A stretch of 64,000 nucleotides of DNA from Oleiagrimonas sp963817755 (GCA_963817755.1 CAWFPB010000001.1:310001-374000), one strand, 5' to 3'. Positions 21,036 to 31,714 are shown, numbered from the stretch's first letter. The notes: a model not told the origin generated them from the letters alone. Translations and numbers: made by a program.

Positions 21036-21982
21036 GGCGCACACAGTCCGGCGTGGCGCTGCTGGTGGTGCTGTGGGCCACCGCGCTGCTGACCATCATG
21101 CTGGCGGCGTTCGCGGTCAGCATGCGCACCGAGGGGCTGCAGGCGCGCAACCAGTTCGACCAGGTCCGCGCGCGCTATGCCGCCGAGGCGGGCATCGCCC
21201 GCGCCGTATACGGCATGGCCATGCCCAACCCGAAACAGCGCTGGATCGACGACGGGCGCCCGTACCGTTTCGATTTTGGCGGGGCGAAGGTCACGGTGCG
21301 GATTCTCAGCGAGAGCGGCAAGATCGATCTCAACCATGCCGACCCGCAACTGCTCACCGGGCTGTTTCGCGCCGCCGGACTGGATCCGGATCGCGCCGAG
21401 GCCCTCAGCGAGGCGGTGCAGGACTGGCGCGATGCCGACGACGCGACCCGGCCCAACGGCGCCGAACGCGCGCAATACCGCGAGGCCGGGCGCAAGTACG
21501 GGCCGCGCAACGGCCCGTTCCTCAGCATCGAGGAACTGCAGATGGTGCTGGGCATGACCCCGGCGCTGTATCGCAAGGTGGCGCCGGCGATCACGGTCTG
21601 GTCCGGCCGCAACATGCCCGTCCTGGGCAGCGCGCCGGCGCTGGTGCTCGAGGCACTGCCGGGCATGGACGCACAGCGCGCGGCCGACTACGTGCACCAG
21701 CGCCAGCAGCGCGACAGCGCCTACGACCCGCTTCCGCCGCTGCCCGGCGGCGTGGTGGCCATGGGCGGCGGCAGCGACAGCGATTCCGTCCACGTGGTGG
21801 CGCGCTTGCCCAACGGTACCGGTGTGGCCCTGAAGGCCGTGGTGCGGCGCACCGGCAACGCGCCCAACCGCAAGCCCTACAGCGTGCTGCACTGGACCTG
21901 GAGCACGCCGGGACCGGCCGCGGCGGGCGGCGGGGCCGGGGCGTCCGCCGGCGCGAACGGCGGCAGCACGCGCGGCCGCTGA
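21032..21982 (+). CDS. gspK: Minor pseudopilin GspK
   Basis: A 316-residue protein. The leader MRRTQSG precedes VALLVVLWATALLTIMLAAF; the +5 residue is not Glu, which is the known hallmark of GspK. The large periplasmic part carries the helix-hairpin-like SGKIDLNHADPQLLTGLF and the EELQMVLGMTP segments typical of the family. It caps the pseudopilus. The C-terminus is a Gly/Ala-rich tail. The operon ends here: no gspL, gspM, gspN or gspD follows; pyrF comes next on the other strand. Confidence 0.93.
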   Translation: MRRTQSGVALLVVLWATALLTIMLAAFAVSMRTEGLQARNQFDQVRARYAAEAGIARAVYGMAMPNPKQRWIDDGRPYRFDFGGAKVTVRILSESGKIDLNHADPQLLTGLFRAAGLDPDRAEALSEAVQDWRDADDATRPNGAERAQYREAGRKYGPRNGPFLSIEELQMVLGMTPALYRKVAPAITVWSGRNMPVLGSAPALVLEALPGMDAQRAADYVHQRQQRDSAYDPLPPLPGGVVAMGGGSDSDSVHVVARLPNGTGVALKAVVRRTGNAPNRKPYSVLHWTWSTPGPAAAGGGAGASAGANGGSTRGR

Positions 21983-22057
21983 TCGCGGACGCGCGGTGCG
22001 TGGAGGTTGGGCATGCCGTGCCGTCGCGGGCACCGTCCGCCGTGGCGAGGCCCGGGA

Positions 22058-22873
22058 CTAGCGGCCGGCGCGCCGGATCGTGTCGCGCAGGCTTTCGGCC
22101 GCGTGGCGCGCCGCCTCGGCGTAATCGGCGCCGGAACCGGCATACAGGATCGCCCGCGAGGAACTGATCATCAGGCCGGTGCCGTCGGCCGTCGCGCCTT
22201 CGCGCAACACCGCCTCGACGTCGCCGCCCTGGGCACCGATGCCCGGCACCAGCAGCGGCATGTCGCCGACGATGCGGCGCACCTGGCCGAGTTCGGCGGG
22301 GTAGGTGGCGCCGGTGACCAGGGCGCAGTTGCCGTTCGCGTTCCACTCGCCGGCGATGGTCGCGGCCACCCGCTGGTACAGCGGCGTACCGCCGCAATCG
22401 AGGTTCTGGAAATCCGCGCCGCCCGGGTTGGAGGTGCGGCACAGCAGGACCACGCCCTTGTCGGCGCGGTCCAGGAACGGCTGCACCGAGTCGCGGCCCA
22501 GGTACGGGTTCAGCGTGACCGCATCGGCGCGATAGCGGTCGAAGGCCTCGATCGCGTAGCGCTGGGCGGTGGAACCGATGTCGCCGCGCTTGGCGTCCAG
22601 GATCACCGGCACACCCGGGTGGGCCTCGTGGATGTGCGCGACCAGTCGCTCCAGCGCGTCCTCTGCGCGCAGCGCGGCGAAGTGCGCGATCTGCGGCTTG
22701 AACGCGCAGGCCAGGTCGGCGGTGGCGTCGACGATGGCGCGGCAGAATTCGAAGACCGCATCGGGTTCGTCGTGCAGCACGTCGGGAAAGCGCGTCGGGT
22801 CCGGATCCAGGCCAACGCAGACCATCGTGTCCGCGTCGTTCCAGCGCGTGCGCAAGGCCTGCATGAAGTTCAT
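22058..22873 (-). CDS. pyrF: Orotidine 5'-phosphate decarboxylase (long type)
   Basis: A 271-residue enzyme of the longer PyrF subfamily. The catalytic Lys/Asp cluster appears as LDAKRGDIGSTAQRY, and VCVGLDPDP near the N-terminus is the substrate phosphate region. It makes UMP from OMP in pyrimidine synthesis. The start at 22873 (MNFMQALRTRW) matches the family; the frame continues upstream but adds only intergenic sequence. It is convergent with gspK and precedes no pyr gene, so it is a single unit. Confidence 0.95.
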   Translation of the reverse strand: MNFMQALRTRWNDADTMVCVGLDPDPTRFPDVLHDEPDAVFEFCRAIVDATADLACAFKPQIAHFAALRAEDALERLVAHIHEAHPGVPVILDAKRGDIGSTAQRYAIEAFDRYRADAVTLNPYLGRDSVQPFLDRADKGVVLLCRTSNPGGADFQNLDCGGTPLYQRVAATIAGEWNANGNCALVTGATYPAELGQVRRIVGDMPLLVPGIGAQGGDVEAVLREGATADGTGLMISSSRAILYAGSGADYAEAARHAAESLRDTIRRAGR

Positions 22874-22988
22874 GGTCGTTTCCCGTGTTGCCTGTGCAAA
22901 CGATGACGTGTGCCGCATTCTAGCGGCTGGAGCGGGACGGACGACCGAGCGCACGGCACACGGTCGCGGAACGGCGTCCACGGAAGGC

Positions 22989-23480
22989 TCACTCGAACGG
23001 CGTGCCGTCGGCGTGCAGGTAGGTCCAGCGTCCGTCGATGGTGCGCCCGATCATGTCGTCGTCGGGATAGTCCACCGCCTCGTCGTCCCTGCGGCTGCCG
23101 ACTTCCAGGTACACCACGTCGGCGTCGCTGCGGTTGACCAGCGCGTGGGCGTCGCCGGTACCGGCGCGAAAGCCCGCGCACATGCCCGGACGCAGCACGG
23201 TCTCGCCGGCGTCGGTGACCAGCGTCGGGGTGCCCTGGAGGATGTAGACGAACTCGTCCTCCCGGGTGTGTGCGTGACGCAGCGCCGAATGCGCGCCCGG
23301 CCCCAACCGGGCCAGGTTGACGCCGAACTGATCCAGCCCGAAGACATCGCCCAGCGCGCGGTGGTCGCGGTCGCCCATGCGCTCGGCCAACGCTTTCGGA
23401 TAGCCCGAACCGGTACGCGCCGGAAGTTCCTGGGGATCGATGGCCACAGGGTGCTTGTTCAAGGTGTTGCCCTCACACAT
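22989..23480 (-). CDS. Cupin-domain protein
   Basis: A 163-residue single-domain cupin. The two cupin motifs are visible: HSALRHAHTREDEFVYILQG (His/Glu metal ligands) and PGMCAGFRAGTGDAHALVN. It ends with DMIGRTIDGRWTYLHADGTPFE. Cupins of this type bind a metal and may act as small-molecule oxygenases, isomerases or sensors; the substrate is not evident. The ATG at 23480 is the best start. It lies 60 bases after ettA on the same strand and may be co-transcribed. Confidence 0.85.
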   Translation of the reverse strand: MCEGNTLNKHPVAIDPQELPARTGSGYPKALAERMGDRDHRALGDVFGLDQFGVNLARLGPGAHSALRHAHTREDEFVYILQGTPTLVTDAGETVLRPGMCAGFRAGTGDAHALVNRSDADVVYLEVGSRRDDEAVDYPDDDMIGRTIDGRWTYLHADGTPFE

Positions 23481-23539
23481 GTCCAGAGGCCGGCCGTGCC
23501 GACCCCACCGAATCCCGAGTCCCGAGCCGCCCGAGCCCG

Positions 23540-25201
<1,662 letters not shown>

Positions 25202-25415
25202 GGATGCTCCGTCGGGTGCGAAGGCCGCACGAACGCGCCGGCGGGTGCCGGGTCGGCCGAATAGGTGTAGACCCCCCATTATCGCGCAACACGCCCCGTG
25301 GTGCCATGCCGTGCGGGCTGGATCGCTTGCCCGGGAACGGCCCTTCCGCTGTCCCGGGAGGGCCCCATGCGCCGCGCATGCTGGGCGGCATCTTCGGGCG
25401 TCGGGAAGGGTGCGC

Positions 25416-26288
25416 ATGGACGGGATTTCACCGGGACTTCGCCGCGCGCGCTGGCTGCGGCTGGACGGGCGGCTGCGGCGCCGGGCCGTGCGCCACGGTG
25501 CGTGGGCGCGGTTCGCCCACGAGCTGCTCTGGTTCGGGCTGCGCCAGGCCTGGGCCTGCCTGTTCGGCGCCCTGATGCTGGCGTTGCTGCTGACGACCTG
25601 GTGGCTGTGGACGCCGGCGTGGCCGCTGGCGCGCTACGATGCGGTCACCCTGGGTGCCGTGACCATCCAGCTGGTGCTGCTGCTGACGCATCTGGAAACC
25701 CCGCGCGAAGCGGCGGTGATCGTGCTGTTCCATGTCACCGGCACCGCCATGGAGCTGTTCAAGACCGCCACCGGGTCGTGGATCTACCCGGGGCCGTCGC
25801 TGCTGCACCTGGGCGGCGTGCCGCTGTTCACCGGCTTCATGTATGCCTCGGTGGGCAGCTACATCGCACGGGCCTGGCGGCTGCTGGACTTCCGCTTCGA
25901 GCGCCACCCGCCCTGGGGCGCCACGGCCGTGCTGGCGCTGGCGATCTACGCCAACTTCTTCGCCGACCACTACGGGATCGACCTGCGCCTGGCGCTGTTC
26001 GCGGCGGCAGCGGGACTGTTCGGCCGCTGCACGGTGCATTTCCGGGTCCGCCACTGCCACCGGAAGATGCCGCTGCTGCTGGGTTTCACGCTGGTGGCGT
26101 GCTTCATCTGGCTGGCCGAGAACCTGGGCACCTGGACCCGCGCCTGGGCCTATCCGGCGCAGCGCCACGCCTGGCATCCGGTGCCGCCGGGCAAGATCGG
26201 TTCGTGGCTGCTGCTGATGATCATCAGCTACGTGATGGTGTCGGCGCTGTACCGGCACCGCTTGGGGTGGCGCCCGCCCGGGGACTGA
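25416..26288 (+). CDS. DUF817 integral membrane protein
   Basis: A 290-residue protein with about eight predicted TM helices from residue 37 on. The DUF817 hallmark ELFKTATGSWIYPGP is present, as are FTGFMYASVGSYIARAWR and the C-terminal NLGTWTRAWAYP. The function of the family is unknown; the motifs suggest a membrane enzyme or transporter, but nothing more can be said. The N-terminal 35 residues are basic. The ATG at 25416 follows a GGGAAGGG stretch. It is divergent from ettA and 76 bases before glyA. Confidence 0.85.
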   Translation: MDGISPGLRRARWLRLDGRLRRRAVRHGAWARFAHELLWFGLRQAWACLFGALMLALLLTTWWLWTPAWPLARYDAVTLGAVTIQLVLLLTHLETPREAAVIVLFHVTGTAMELFKTATGSWIYPGPSLLHLGGVPLFTGFMYASVGSYIARAWRLLDFRFERHPPWGATAVLALAIYANFFADHYGIDLRLALFAAAAGLFGRCTVHFRVRHCHRKMPLLLGFTLVACFIWLAENLGTWTRAWAYPAQRHAWHPVPPGKIGSWLLLMIISYVMVSALYRHRLGWRPPGD

Positions 26289-26364
26289 AGATGTTGGGTT
26301 GCAGAGGGGGGTGGGATACCATGCGCGCTTGACCCGCGTTCGATCCCTGTCCCGAGGAGCCCCC

Positions 26365-27618
26365 ATGTTTCCCGCATCCATGACCATCGCCGGATTCGAC
26401 GACGAGCTGGCCCAGGCCATCGCCGACGAGGCGCAGCGCCAGGAAGACCACGTCGAGCTGATCGCCTCGGAGAACTACGCCAGCCCGCGCGTCATGGAGG
26501 CCCAGGGCTCGGTGCTGACCAACAAGTACGCCGAAGGCTACCCGGGCAAGCGCTACTACGGCGGCTGCGAATACGTGGACGTGGCCGAGAACCTGGCCAT
26601 CGAGCGCCTGAAGAAGCTGTATGACTGCGACTACGCCAACGTGCAGCCGCATTCGGGCTCGCAGGCCAACCAGGCCGTCTACTTCGCGCTGCTGCAGCCG
26701 GGCGACACCATCCTCGGCATGAGCCTGGCGCACGGCGGGCACCTGACCCACGGCGCCAAGCCGAACCTTTCGGGCAAGATCCTCAACGCCGTGCAGTACG
26801 GCGTGAACGACCAGGGCTTCGTCGACTACGACGAGATCGAGCGCCTGGCCGTCGAGCACAAGCCGAAGATGATCGTGGCCGGCTTCAGCGCCTATTCGCA
26901 GGTGCTGGACTGGGCGCGCTTCCGCGCCATCGCCGACAAGGTCGGCGCCTACCTGTTCGTGGACATGGCGCACATCGCCGGCCTGGTCGCCGCGGGCGTG
27001 TACCCCAGCCCGCTGCCGCATGCGCACGTGGTCACCTCGACCACGCACAAGACCCTGCGCGGTCCGCGCGGCGGCCTGATCGTGGCCAAGAACCCGACCG
27101 AGGAACTGGTCAAGAAGCTGCAGTCGATCGTCTTCCCCGGCATCCAGGGCGGCCCGCTGATGCACGTGATCGCGGCCAAGGCCGTGGCCTTCAAGGAAGC
27201 GCTGGAGCCGGACTTCAAGGCCTACCAGCAGCAGGTCGTGACCAACGCCAAGGCGATGGCGAAGACGCTGGTCGAGCGCGGCTACAAGGTGGTCTCCGGC
27301 GGCACCGAGAACCACCTGGTGCTGGTCGACCTGATCGGCCGCGACCTGACCGGCAAGGACGCGGAAGCCGCGCTGGGCCGCGCCCACATCACGGTCAACA
27401 AGAACACCGTGCCGAGCGACCCGCAGTCGCCGTTCGTGACCTCGGGCCTGCGCATCGGCACCCCGGCGGTGACCACCCGCGGCTACACCGAGGCCGACTG
27501 CGTGGAACTGGCCGGCTGGATCTGCGACGTGCTCGACGCGCACCAGGACGAGGCCGTCCTCGCCGCCGTGCGCGAGAAGGTCACGGCGCAGTGCAGGAAG
27601 TATCCGGTTTATGGATAA
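26365..27618 (+). CDS. glyA: Serine hydroxymethyltransferase
   Basis: A 417-residue PLP enzyme. The Schiff-base lysine is at about residue 229 in STTHKTLRGPRGG; LIASENYAS and the NVQPHSGSQAN substrate region are intact. It converts serine and tetrahydrofolate to glycine and methylene-THF, feeding one-carbon metabolism. A GAGGAG ribosome site precedes the ATG at 26365. It stands upstream of nrdR and ribD; the glyA-nrdR-ribD order is conserved in many Proteobacteria. Confidence 0.97.
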   Translation: MFPASMTIAGFDDELAQAIADEAQRQEDHVELIASENYASPRVMEAQGSVLTNKYAEGYPGKRYYGGCEYVDVAENLAIERLKKLYDCDYANVQPHSGSQANQAVYFALLQPGDTILGMSLAHGGHLTHGAKPNLSGKILNAVQYGVNDQGFVDYDEIERLAVEHKPKMIVAGFSAYSQVLDWARFRAIADKVGAYLFVDMAHIAGLVAAGVYPSPLPHAHVVTSTTHKTLRGPRGGLIVAKNPTEELVKKLQSIVFPGIQGGPLMHVIAAKAVAFKEALEPDFKAYQQQVVTNAKAMAKTLVERGYKVVSGGTENHLVLVDLIGRDLTGKDAEAALGRAHITVNKNTVPSDPQSPFVTSGLRIGTPAVTTRGYTEADCVELAGWICDVLDAHQDEAVLAAVREKVTAQCRKYPVYG

Positions 27619-27622
27619 AGAG

Positions 27623-27718
27623 CCGGGAATGGAGAATCGGGAATGGGGAATCGCGAGTCGCTCGCGAAGCCGCAGCCCCGCTTTTGCCATTCCCGACTCC
27701 CCATTCACCATTCCCGGC
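27623..27718. repeat. GGGAATGG/CCATTCCC inverted repeat between glyA and nrdR
   Basis: Units of GCCGGGAATGG and GGGAATCG at 27623-27656 face complementary units at 27687-27718, so the 106-base gap is a large imperfect hairpin. It belongs to the same dispersed family found in the gsp block and before the ABC ATPase gene. It could act as a transcript end for glyA, but no T tract is seen. Confidence 0.75.
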
Positions 27719-27724
27719 CTTTGA

Positions 27725-28247
27725 ATGCATTGCCCCTTCTGCCAGCACGAAGACACGCGCGTGATCGATTCGCGCCTTGCCGACGACGGCGCCACCGTGC
27801 GTCGCCGTCGCGAGTGCCCGGCGTGCGGGGAGCGCTTCAACACCTTCGAGACCGCCGAGCTGAAGCTGCCGGCCATCGTCAAGAGCGACGACCGCCGCGA
27901 GCCCTTCGACGAGCGCAAGCTGCGCACCAGCTTCGAGCGGGCGTTGCAGAAGCGTCCGGTGGCCAGCCGCGACGTGGACGACGCCGTGCGCGCTGATCAT
28001 CCAGGACCTGCGCCGCAGCGGCGAGCGCGAGATGGCCTCGCGCCAGGTCGGCGAGCTGGTCATGCGCGAGCTGAAGAAGCTCGACCAGGTGGCCTACGTG
28101 CGCTTCGCCTCGGTCTACCGCCGCTTCGAGGACGTGCAGGCCTTCCGCGAGGAAATCGAGCGGCTCGAACGCGACCTGCCCGAGCTGCAGGGGCTGCAGC
28201 TGCCGCTGCTGGAAGGCAAGGGCGACAAGGACAAGAAGTCCAACTGA
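27725..28247 (+). pseudogene. nrdR: Transcriptional repressor NrdR, apparently frameshifted
   Basis: The start MHCPFCQHEDTRVIDSRL carries the four zinc-ribbon cysteines (CPFC, CPACG) and is followed by a normal ATP-cone start. After DVDDAVR, near base 27992, the frame breaks. The expected continuation (LIIQDLRRSGERE through RRFEDVQAFREEIERLERDL) is in the +1 frame and runs to a stop at 28247. Compared with the family spacing, one extra base is present around 27988-28000. Intact NrdR represses ribonucleotide reductase genes when dATP is bound. This could be a real mutation, a sequencing error or, less likely, programmed slippage. The zinc domain and the first half of the ATP-cone remain. Confidence 0.85.
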
Positions 28248-29587
28248 TGCCGTCGGACTTCGGCGCCCTCGACCACACCCACATGGCGCATGCGCTGCGC
28301 CTGGCCGAACGCGGCCTGTTCACCACCCAGCCCAACCCGCGCGTCGGCTGCGTCCTCGCGCACGGCGAAGAGGTCGTCGGCGAAGGCTGGCACGAGCGCG
28401 CCGGCCAGCCGCACGCCGAGGTCCATGCCCTGCGCGAAGCCGGCGAGCGCGCGAAAGGCGCCACCGCCTACGTGACCCTGGAGCCGTGCGCCCACCACGG
28501 CCGCACGCCGCCGTGCGCCGACGCCCTGGTCGACGCCGGCGTGGCGCGCGTGGTGATCGCCGCCGAGGACCCGAACCCGCAGGTGGACGGGCGCGGCATC
28601 GAACGCCTGCGCGCCGCCGGCATCGCGGTCGACAGCGGCCTGATGCGCGAGCCCGCGCGCGAACTCAACATCGGCTTCTTCCAGCGCCTCGAACACGGCC
28701 GCCCGTTCGTGCGCGTGAAGCTGGCGATGAGCCTGGACGGCCGCACCGCGCTGGCCGACGGCACCTCCAAGTGGATCACCGGCGAGGCCGCGCGCTTCGA
28801 CGTGCAGCGCTGGCGCGCGCGCAGCTCGGCCATCCTCACCGGCAGCGGCACCGCGCTGGCCGACGACCCGCGCCTGACCGTGCGCCTGGCCGACGTCCCG
28901 CACGTGCCGCCGCTGCGCGTGGTGCTGGACCGCGCCCTGCGCACGCCCGAGGGCGCGAACCTGCTCGACGGCAGCGCGCCCACCCTGGTGGTGCATGGAT
29001 CCGCCGCGGCGCCGGACCTGCGCTTCGCCGCGGTCGACTGCGCGGTGGCGCCGGAGTCCGGGGCCGGGCTCGATCTCGACGCGGTGCTGAAGCTGCTGGC
29101 CGCGCGCGAGGTCAACGAACTGCATGTCGAGGCCGGTCCGACGCTCGCCGGCGCGCTGTTCGCCGCCGGGCTGGTCGACGAGCTGCTGCTCTACGTCGCG
29201 CCGGTGTTCCTGGGCGATCGTGCGCGGCCGTTGCTGGCGTTGCCGCCGCTTTCGGACATGGAGCGGCGCTGGGGGCTCGAGGTCATCGATCGCCGCGCTG
29301 TCGGCGACGATTTGCGGTTGCGCCTGCGACCCGCATGCGTAGGGCGGGCACTGTCCGCCGCTCCGAAGGGTTCATGTAATCAAAAGCGGTTTCGTCCGGC
29401 TTTCGCCGGCCGAGTGACTTCTATTGCTTGTCCAATAGAAGTCACCAAGACAAGGACACCCCAGCGTCCGCGCCTTCCGGAGCTGCGCGCCTCCAGGTCC
29501 GCTCCGGGTTCCGGGGGTGTTTCGACAGCACATCCTGTGCTGACGAAACACTGGCGCACATCCCTGTGCGCCACCCTGCGGGCCTGA
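28247..29587 (+). CDS. ribD: Bifunctional riboflavin deaminase/reductase RibD with a repeat-derived tail
   Basis: A 446-residue protein; family members have about 360-380. The N-terminal deaminase has the zinc ligands HAEVHAL and PCAHHGRTPPC. The reductase domain starts near VRVKLAMSLDGRTA and ends near residue 362 (LRLRLRP). The last 80 residues are encoded by a multi-hairpin repeat and have no RibD similarity that I can see. It catalyses the second and third steps of riboflavin synthesis. The ATG at 28247 overlaps the nrdR stop (ATGA). It is separated from ribE by an inserted 4.6-kb region. Confidence 0.93.
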   Translation: MPSDFGALDHTHMAHALRLAERGLFTTQPNPRVGCVLAHGEEVVGEGWHERAGQPHAEVHALREAGERAKGATAYVTLEPCAHHGRTPPCADALVDAGVARVVIAAEDPNPQVDGRGIERLRAAGIAVDSGLMREPARELNIGFFQRLEHGRPFVRVKLAMSLDGRTALADGTSKWITGEAARFDVQRWRARSSAILTGSGTALADDPRLTVRLADVPHVPPLRVVLDRALRTPEGANLLDGSAPTLVVHGSAAAPDLRFAAVDCAVAPESGAGLDLDAVLKLLAAREVNELHVEAGPTLAGALFAAGLVDELLLYVAPVFLGDRARPLLALPPLSDMERRWGLEVIDRRAVGDDLRLRLRPACVGRALSAAPKGSCNQKRFRPAFAGRVTSIACPIEVTKTRTPQRPRLPELRASRSAPGSGGVSTAHPVLTKHWRTSLCATLRA

Positions 29588-29760
29588 TCCTCCACCCTCC
29601 GCCGCTACCGAAGGGGGACGGGTTGCAAGCCGGAGCATTCGGTAGGTATGAGCTGCTTCCGCTGGTCTTGGACAGCAGACGGCTTCCGGCCAAAAGCGGT
29701 CGTTCAATGCCTAAGCTAAGCGGCCGCGGATCGTGGTCCGCTTGTCCGAGTCGTTAGGCG
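29395..29760. repeat. Multi-hairpin repeat-like region after ribD
   Basis: Three inverted repeats lie in a row: a perfect 13-bp stem (GTGACTTCTATTG at 29414-29426 with CAATAGAAGTCAC at 29433-29445, 6-base loop), a 16-bp stem with one mismatch (29517-29532 with 29536-29551, 3-base loop), and an 8-bp stem (GGCGCACA 29553-29560 with TGTGCGCC 29565-29572). No transposase is present. The left part is read as the tail of ribD. From about 29590 to 29768 no gene is recognised. It marks the left edge of the inserted region. Confidence 0.7.
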
Positions 29761-29768
29761 CTGGAAAC

Positions 29769-30296
29769 TTACGACTTTCCTTCCATGCGCGCCTGCGTAG
29801 CCGCGCGTTGATCCGCCCGAAGCTGCACACGACCTTCATTGTCTTCGGTCAGACTGTCTGTGTACTTGCACGCGAGTTTGTCCAACCAATGCTGTAGATC
29901 TTGAACTGCGTTGAGCCGTCCTTCGAGGTGGTCTTGCGACAAGGGTTTGCCCGTCTCACCTAGAGCATTCACTTGTTCCAAGAGCGCTTTTGCATTTGCG
30001 AGATCAGCCTCCCACTCGGCAAGCCAGTGCTGCATTGCTCCCGAGTGATAACAACCCTGGGCCGCGCTCAACCTACTGTGTGAAGCTTTAGCGCTCTCCA
30101 AGAGTTTGACGATGCCGTCGGCGTCCGACCTAAGCACCCGTTCACAACGTCGAAGCTCTAACCTGAGATCAAGGGCCTTAAGCTGGCCGGTGCGACGAAA
30201 GGCTAGAATGCCCAGTACTAGGCCACCGATACCCGTAACTGAGCCGATGAAGCCGCCAATTGCACCTGCGTAATTGAGCCAGACTTGACCTGCCAT
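29769..30296 (-). CDS. Hypothetical membrane-anchored protein
   Basis: A 175-residue protein that I do not recognise. One TM helix lies near residues 8-28 (YAGAIGGFIGSVTGIGGLVLGILAF); the rest is predicted helical, rich in Leu, Glu and Lys, possibly coiled. The ATG at 30296 (MAGQVW) is favoured because the frame upstream is not protein-like. The gene is noticeably richer in A/T than the flanking rib genes, which fits acquisition by transfer. Neighbours are the repeat region and the orphan permease pair. The 196 bases upstream contain nothing I recognise. Confidence 0.6.
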   Translation of the reverse strand: MAGQVWLNYAGAIGGFIGSVTGIGGLVLGILAFRRTGQLKALDLRLELRRCERVLRSDADGIVKLLESAKASHSRLSAAQGCYHSGAMQHWLAEWEADLANAKALLEQVNALGETGKPLSQDHLEGRLNAVQDLQHWLDKLACKYTDSLTEDNEGRVQLRADQRAATQARMEGKS

Positions 30297-30492
30297 TTCC
30301 GCCTCCCGGCTGTATCTTTTTCTAGGTCTAACGGTGACGATCAGAAGGGGCGGTTTCAGCCCTTCGAAGCATCCTCGGTCAGAGCCAAGACTGCAAGGAC
30401 TGCCCGCGGCCAGAAGCAAACGTTGAGCTTACGTTTGGTCACGCGTTCAGCAAAGCAAAGCGCGTGTACAACTCCACGTGCCTATAGCTTCG

Positions 30493-31713
30493 TCATACCG
30501 TCCGCGTCGCTACGACAGGAGGCACGCTCGCGGCGCGCAAGGCGGAGGGAAGCACGGCGATCTGCCCGAGAATCCACAGGAAGCATGTGCCAAGCGGCAA
30601 ATACCAGATGGGCATGCGAGGGAGTTCGTAGTGATGCATCAATGCTGCATTCAGTGCTAGCGAAAACAAGATCCCGAGCATGATGCCAAGGCTCACAATC
30701 AGGAAGTTTTCCAGCTGGAAATAGCGCAGGATATCGCCTCGCGTTGCACCGACTGCACGTCGAATGCCAATCTGTCGACGCCGTTGCCCAACCCAGAAGT
30801 TGGCCAGGCCGACGATCCCTCCCACCGTCGCAGCGACAAGCACGAAGCAAATCGCCATCATCAGGATAGCGACGCCGCGATCACGCCCATACGCCTTGGC
30901 CAGCATGTCGCTGTAGCGCTTCACGCTGACAACCCGCATGCGATCCTTTGCCAGCAGGGCTTTGCGAGCCAGGGCCATGACGTCGGCGACCTGACCGGGC
31001 CGGGCGCGCACCAGGTAATTCCCCTGGCGTGAAACCAGCCGGCTTGGCACAAGCACCGAGAAGTTGGCTATGCGGTTCGCATTCATGCTCGGCACCTGGA
31101 GGTGACGGATGATGCCGATGATGGTGCTGGGATGGTTATCGACCTGGACGGTTTTTCCAACAGGCGACTCGCCGCGGAAAAGTTTGCGGGCCAATGCCCG
31201 GGTCATGATGATGCTCGGCGGATGATACGGTTGCATGTCGCCAATATCCTCGATCTCGTCAGCCCGGAAATTGCGTCCGGCGACGAGCTTCAGGCCGAGT
31301 GTCGACATCGTGTGCGTGTCCGCGTGATAGTCCTCGGCGAGTGAAGTCGGTGCATGTTGGTCATGCCTGAGACCGAGTAACAGCAATTCCACCTCTTGCC
31401 CTGCTGCGGGAACGGTGTAATCGGCATAGGCGTCGGTCACGCCGGGAAGCCTGCGCAGCATGGAAAGATCCGTCGCTATCAGGGCGCCACCCTCCTGCGT
31501 GGTGTGCTTCTCAATCCAGCGGTAGTGGATGACGGCGAGATTCGCCGCGTCGATGCCTGGACGTCGCGCCATGTGCGCCAGCCGCAGCTGCATGACTAAT
31601 ACCGCATTGCAGAGAACGGCCATGGACAGTGCAATCTGCGTCGCGATAAGGAAAGTGGCGACGCGATGGTGTTTCAGCGCGGCAAGAATGGGCTTGATCT
31701 GCAGCATGGCCAA
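30493..31713 (-). CDS. Orphan B-type FtsX/MacB-like permease (B0)
   Basis: A 406-residue permease with MacB topology: TM1 (about 18-40), a periplasmic domain (about 45-285), then three helices. FtsX motifs include GIVGLANFWVGQRRRQIGIRRAVGAT. TM1 contains VLCNAV and the C-terminus reads PPVVATRTV, both shared with B1-B6 at 49.7-64 kb. It lies one base after its A-type partner. No ATPase or adaptor lies beside it, so it probably depends on one encoded elsewhere, perhaps that at 47568. Start candidates are MAMLQIKP at 31713 and MLQIKP at 31707. Confidence 0.88.
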   Translation of the reverse strand: MAMLQIKPILAALKHHRVATFLIATQIALSMAVLCNAVLVMQLRLAHMARRPGIDAANLAVIHYRWIEKHTTQEGGALIATDLSMLRRLPGVTDAYADYTVPAAGQEVELLLLGLRHDQHAPTSLAEDYHADTHTMSTLGLKLVAGRNFRADEIEDIGDMQPYHPPSIIMTRALARKLFRGESPVGKTVQVDNHPSTIIGIIRHLQVPSMNANRIANFSVLVPSRLVSRQGNYLVRARPGQVADVMALARKALLAKDRMRVVSVKRYSDMLAKAYGRDRGVAILMMAICFVLVAATVGGIVGLANFWVGQRRRQIGIRRAVGATRGDILRYFQLENFLIVSLGIMLGILFSLALNAALMHHYELPRMPIWYLPLGTCFLWILGQIAVLPSALRAASVPPVVATRTV

Positions 31714-31714
31714 C

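Noticed and set aside
27725..29587. A fused NrdR-RibD protein in one open frame
   Set aside because: The middle part is out-of-frame nrdR (Arg/Pro-rich); the true nrdR continuation is in the +1 frame and overlaps the ribD ATG as ATGA. The open frame through it is accidental.
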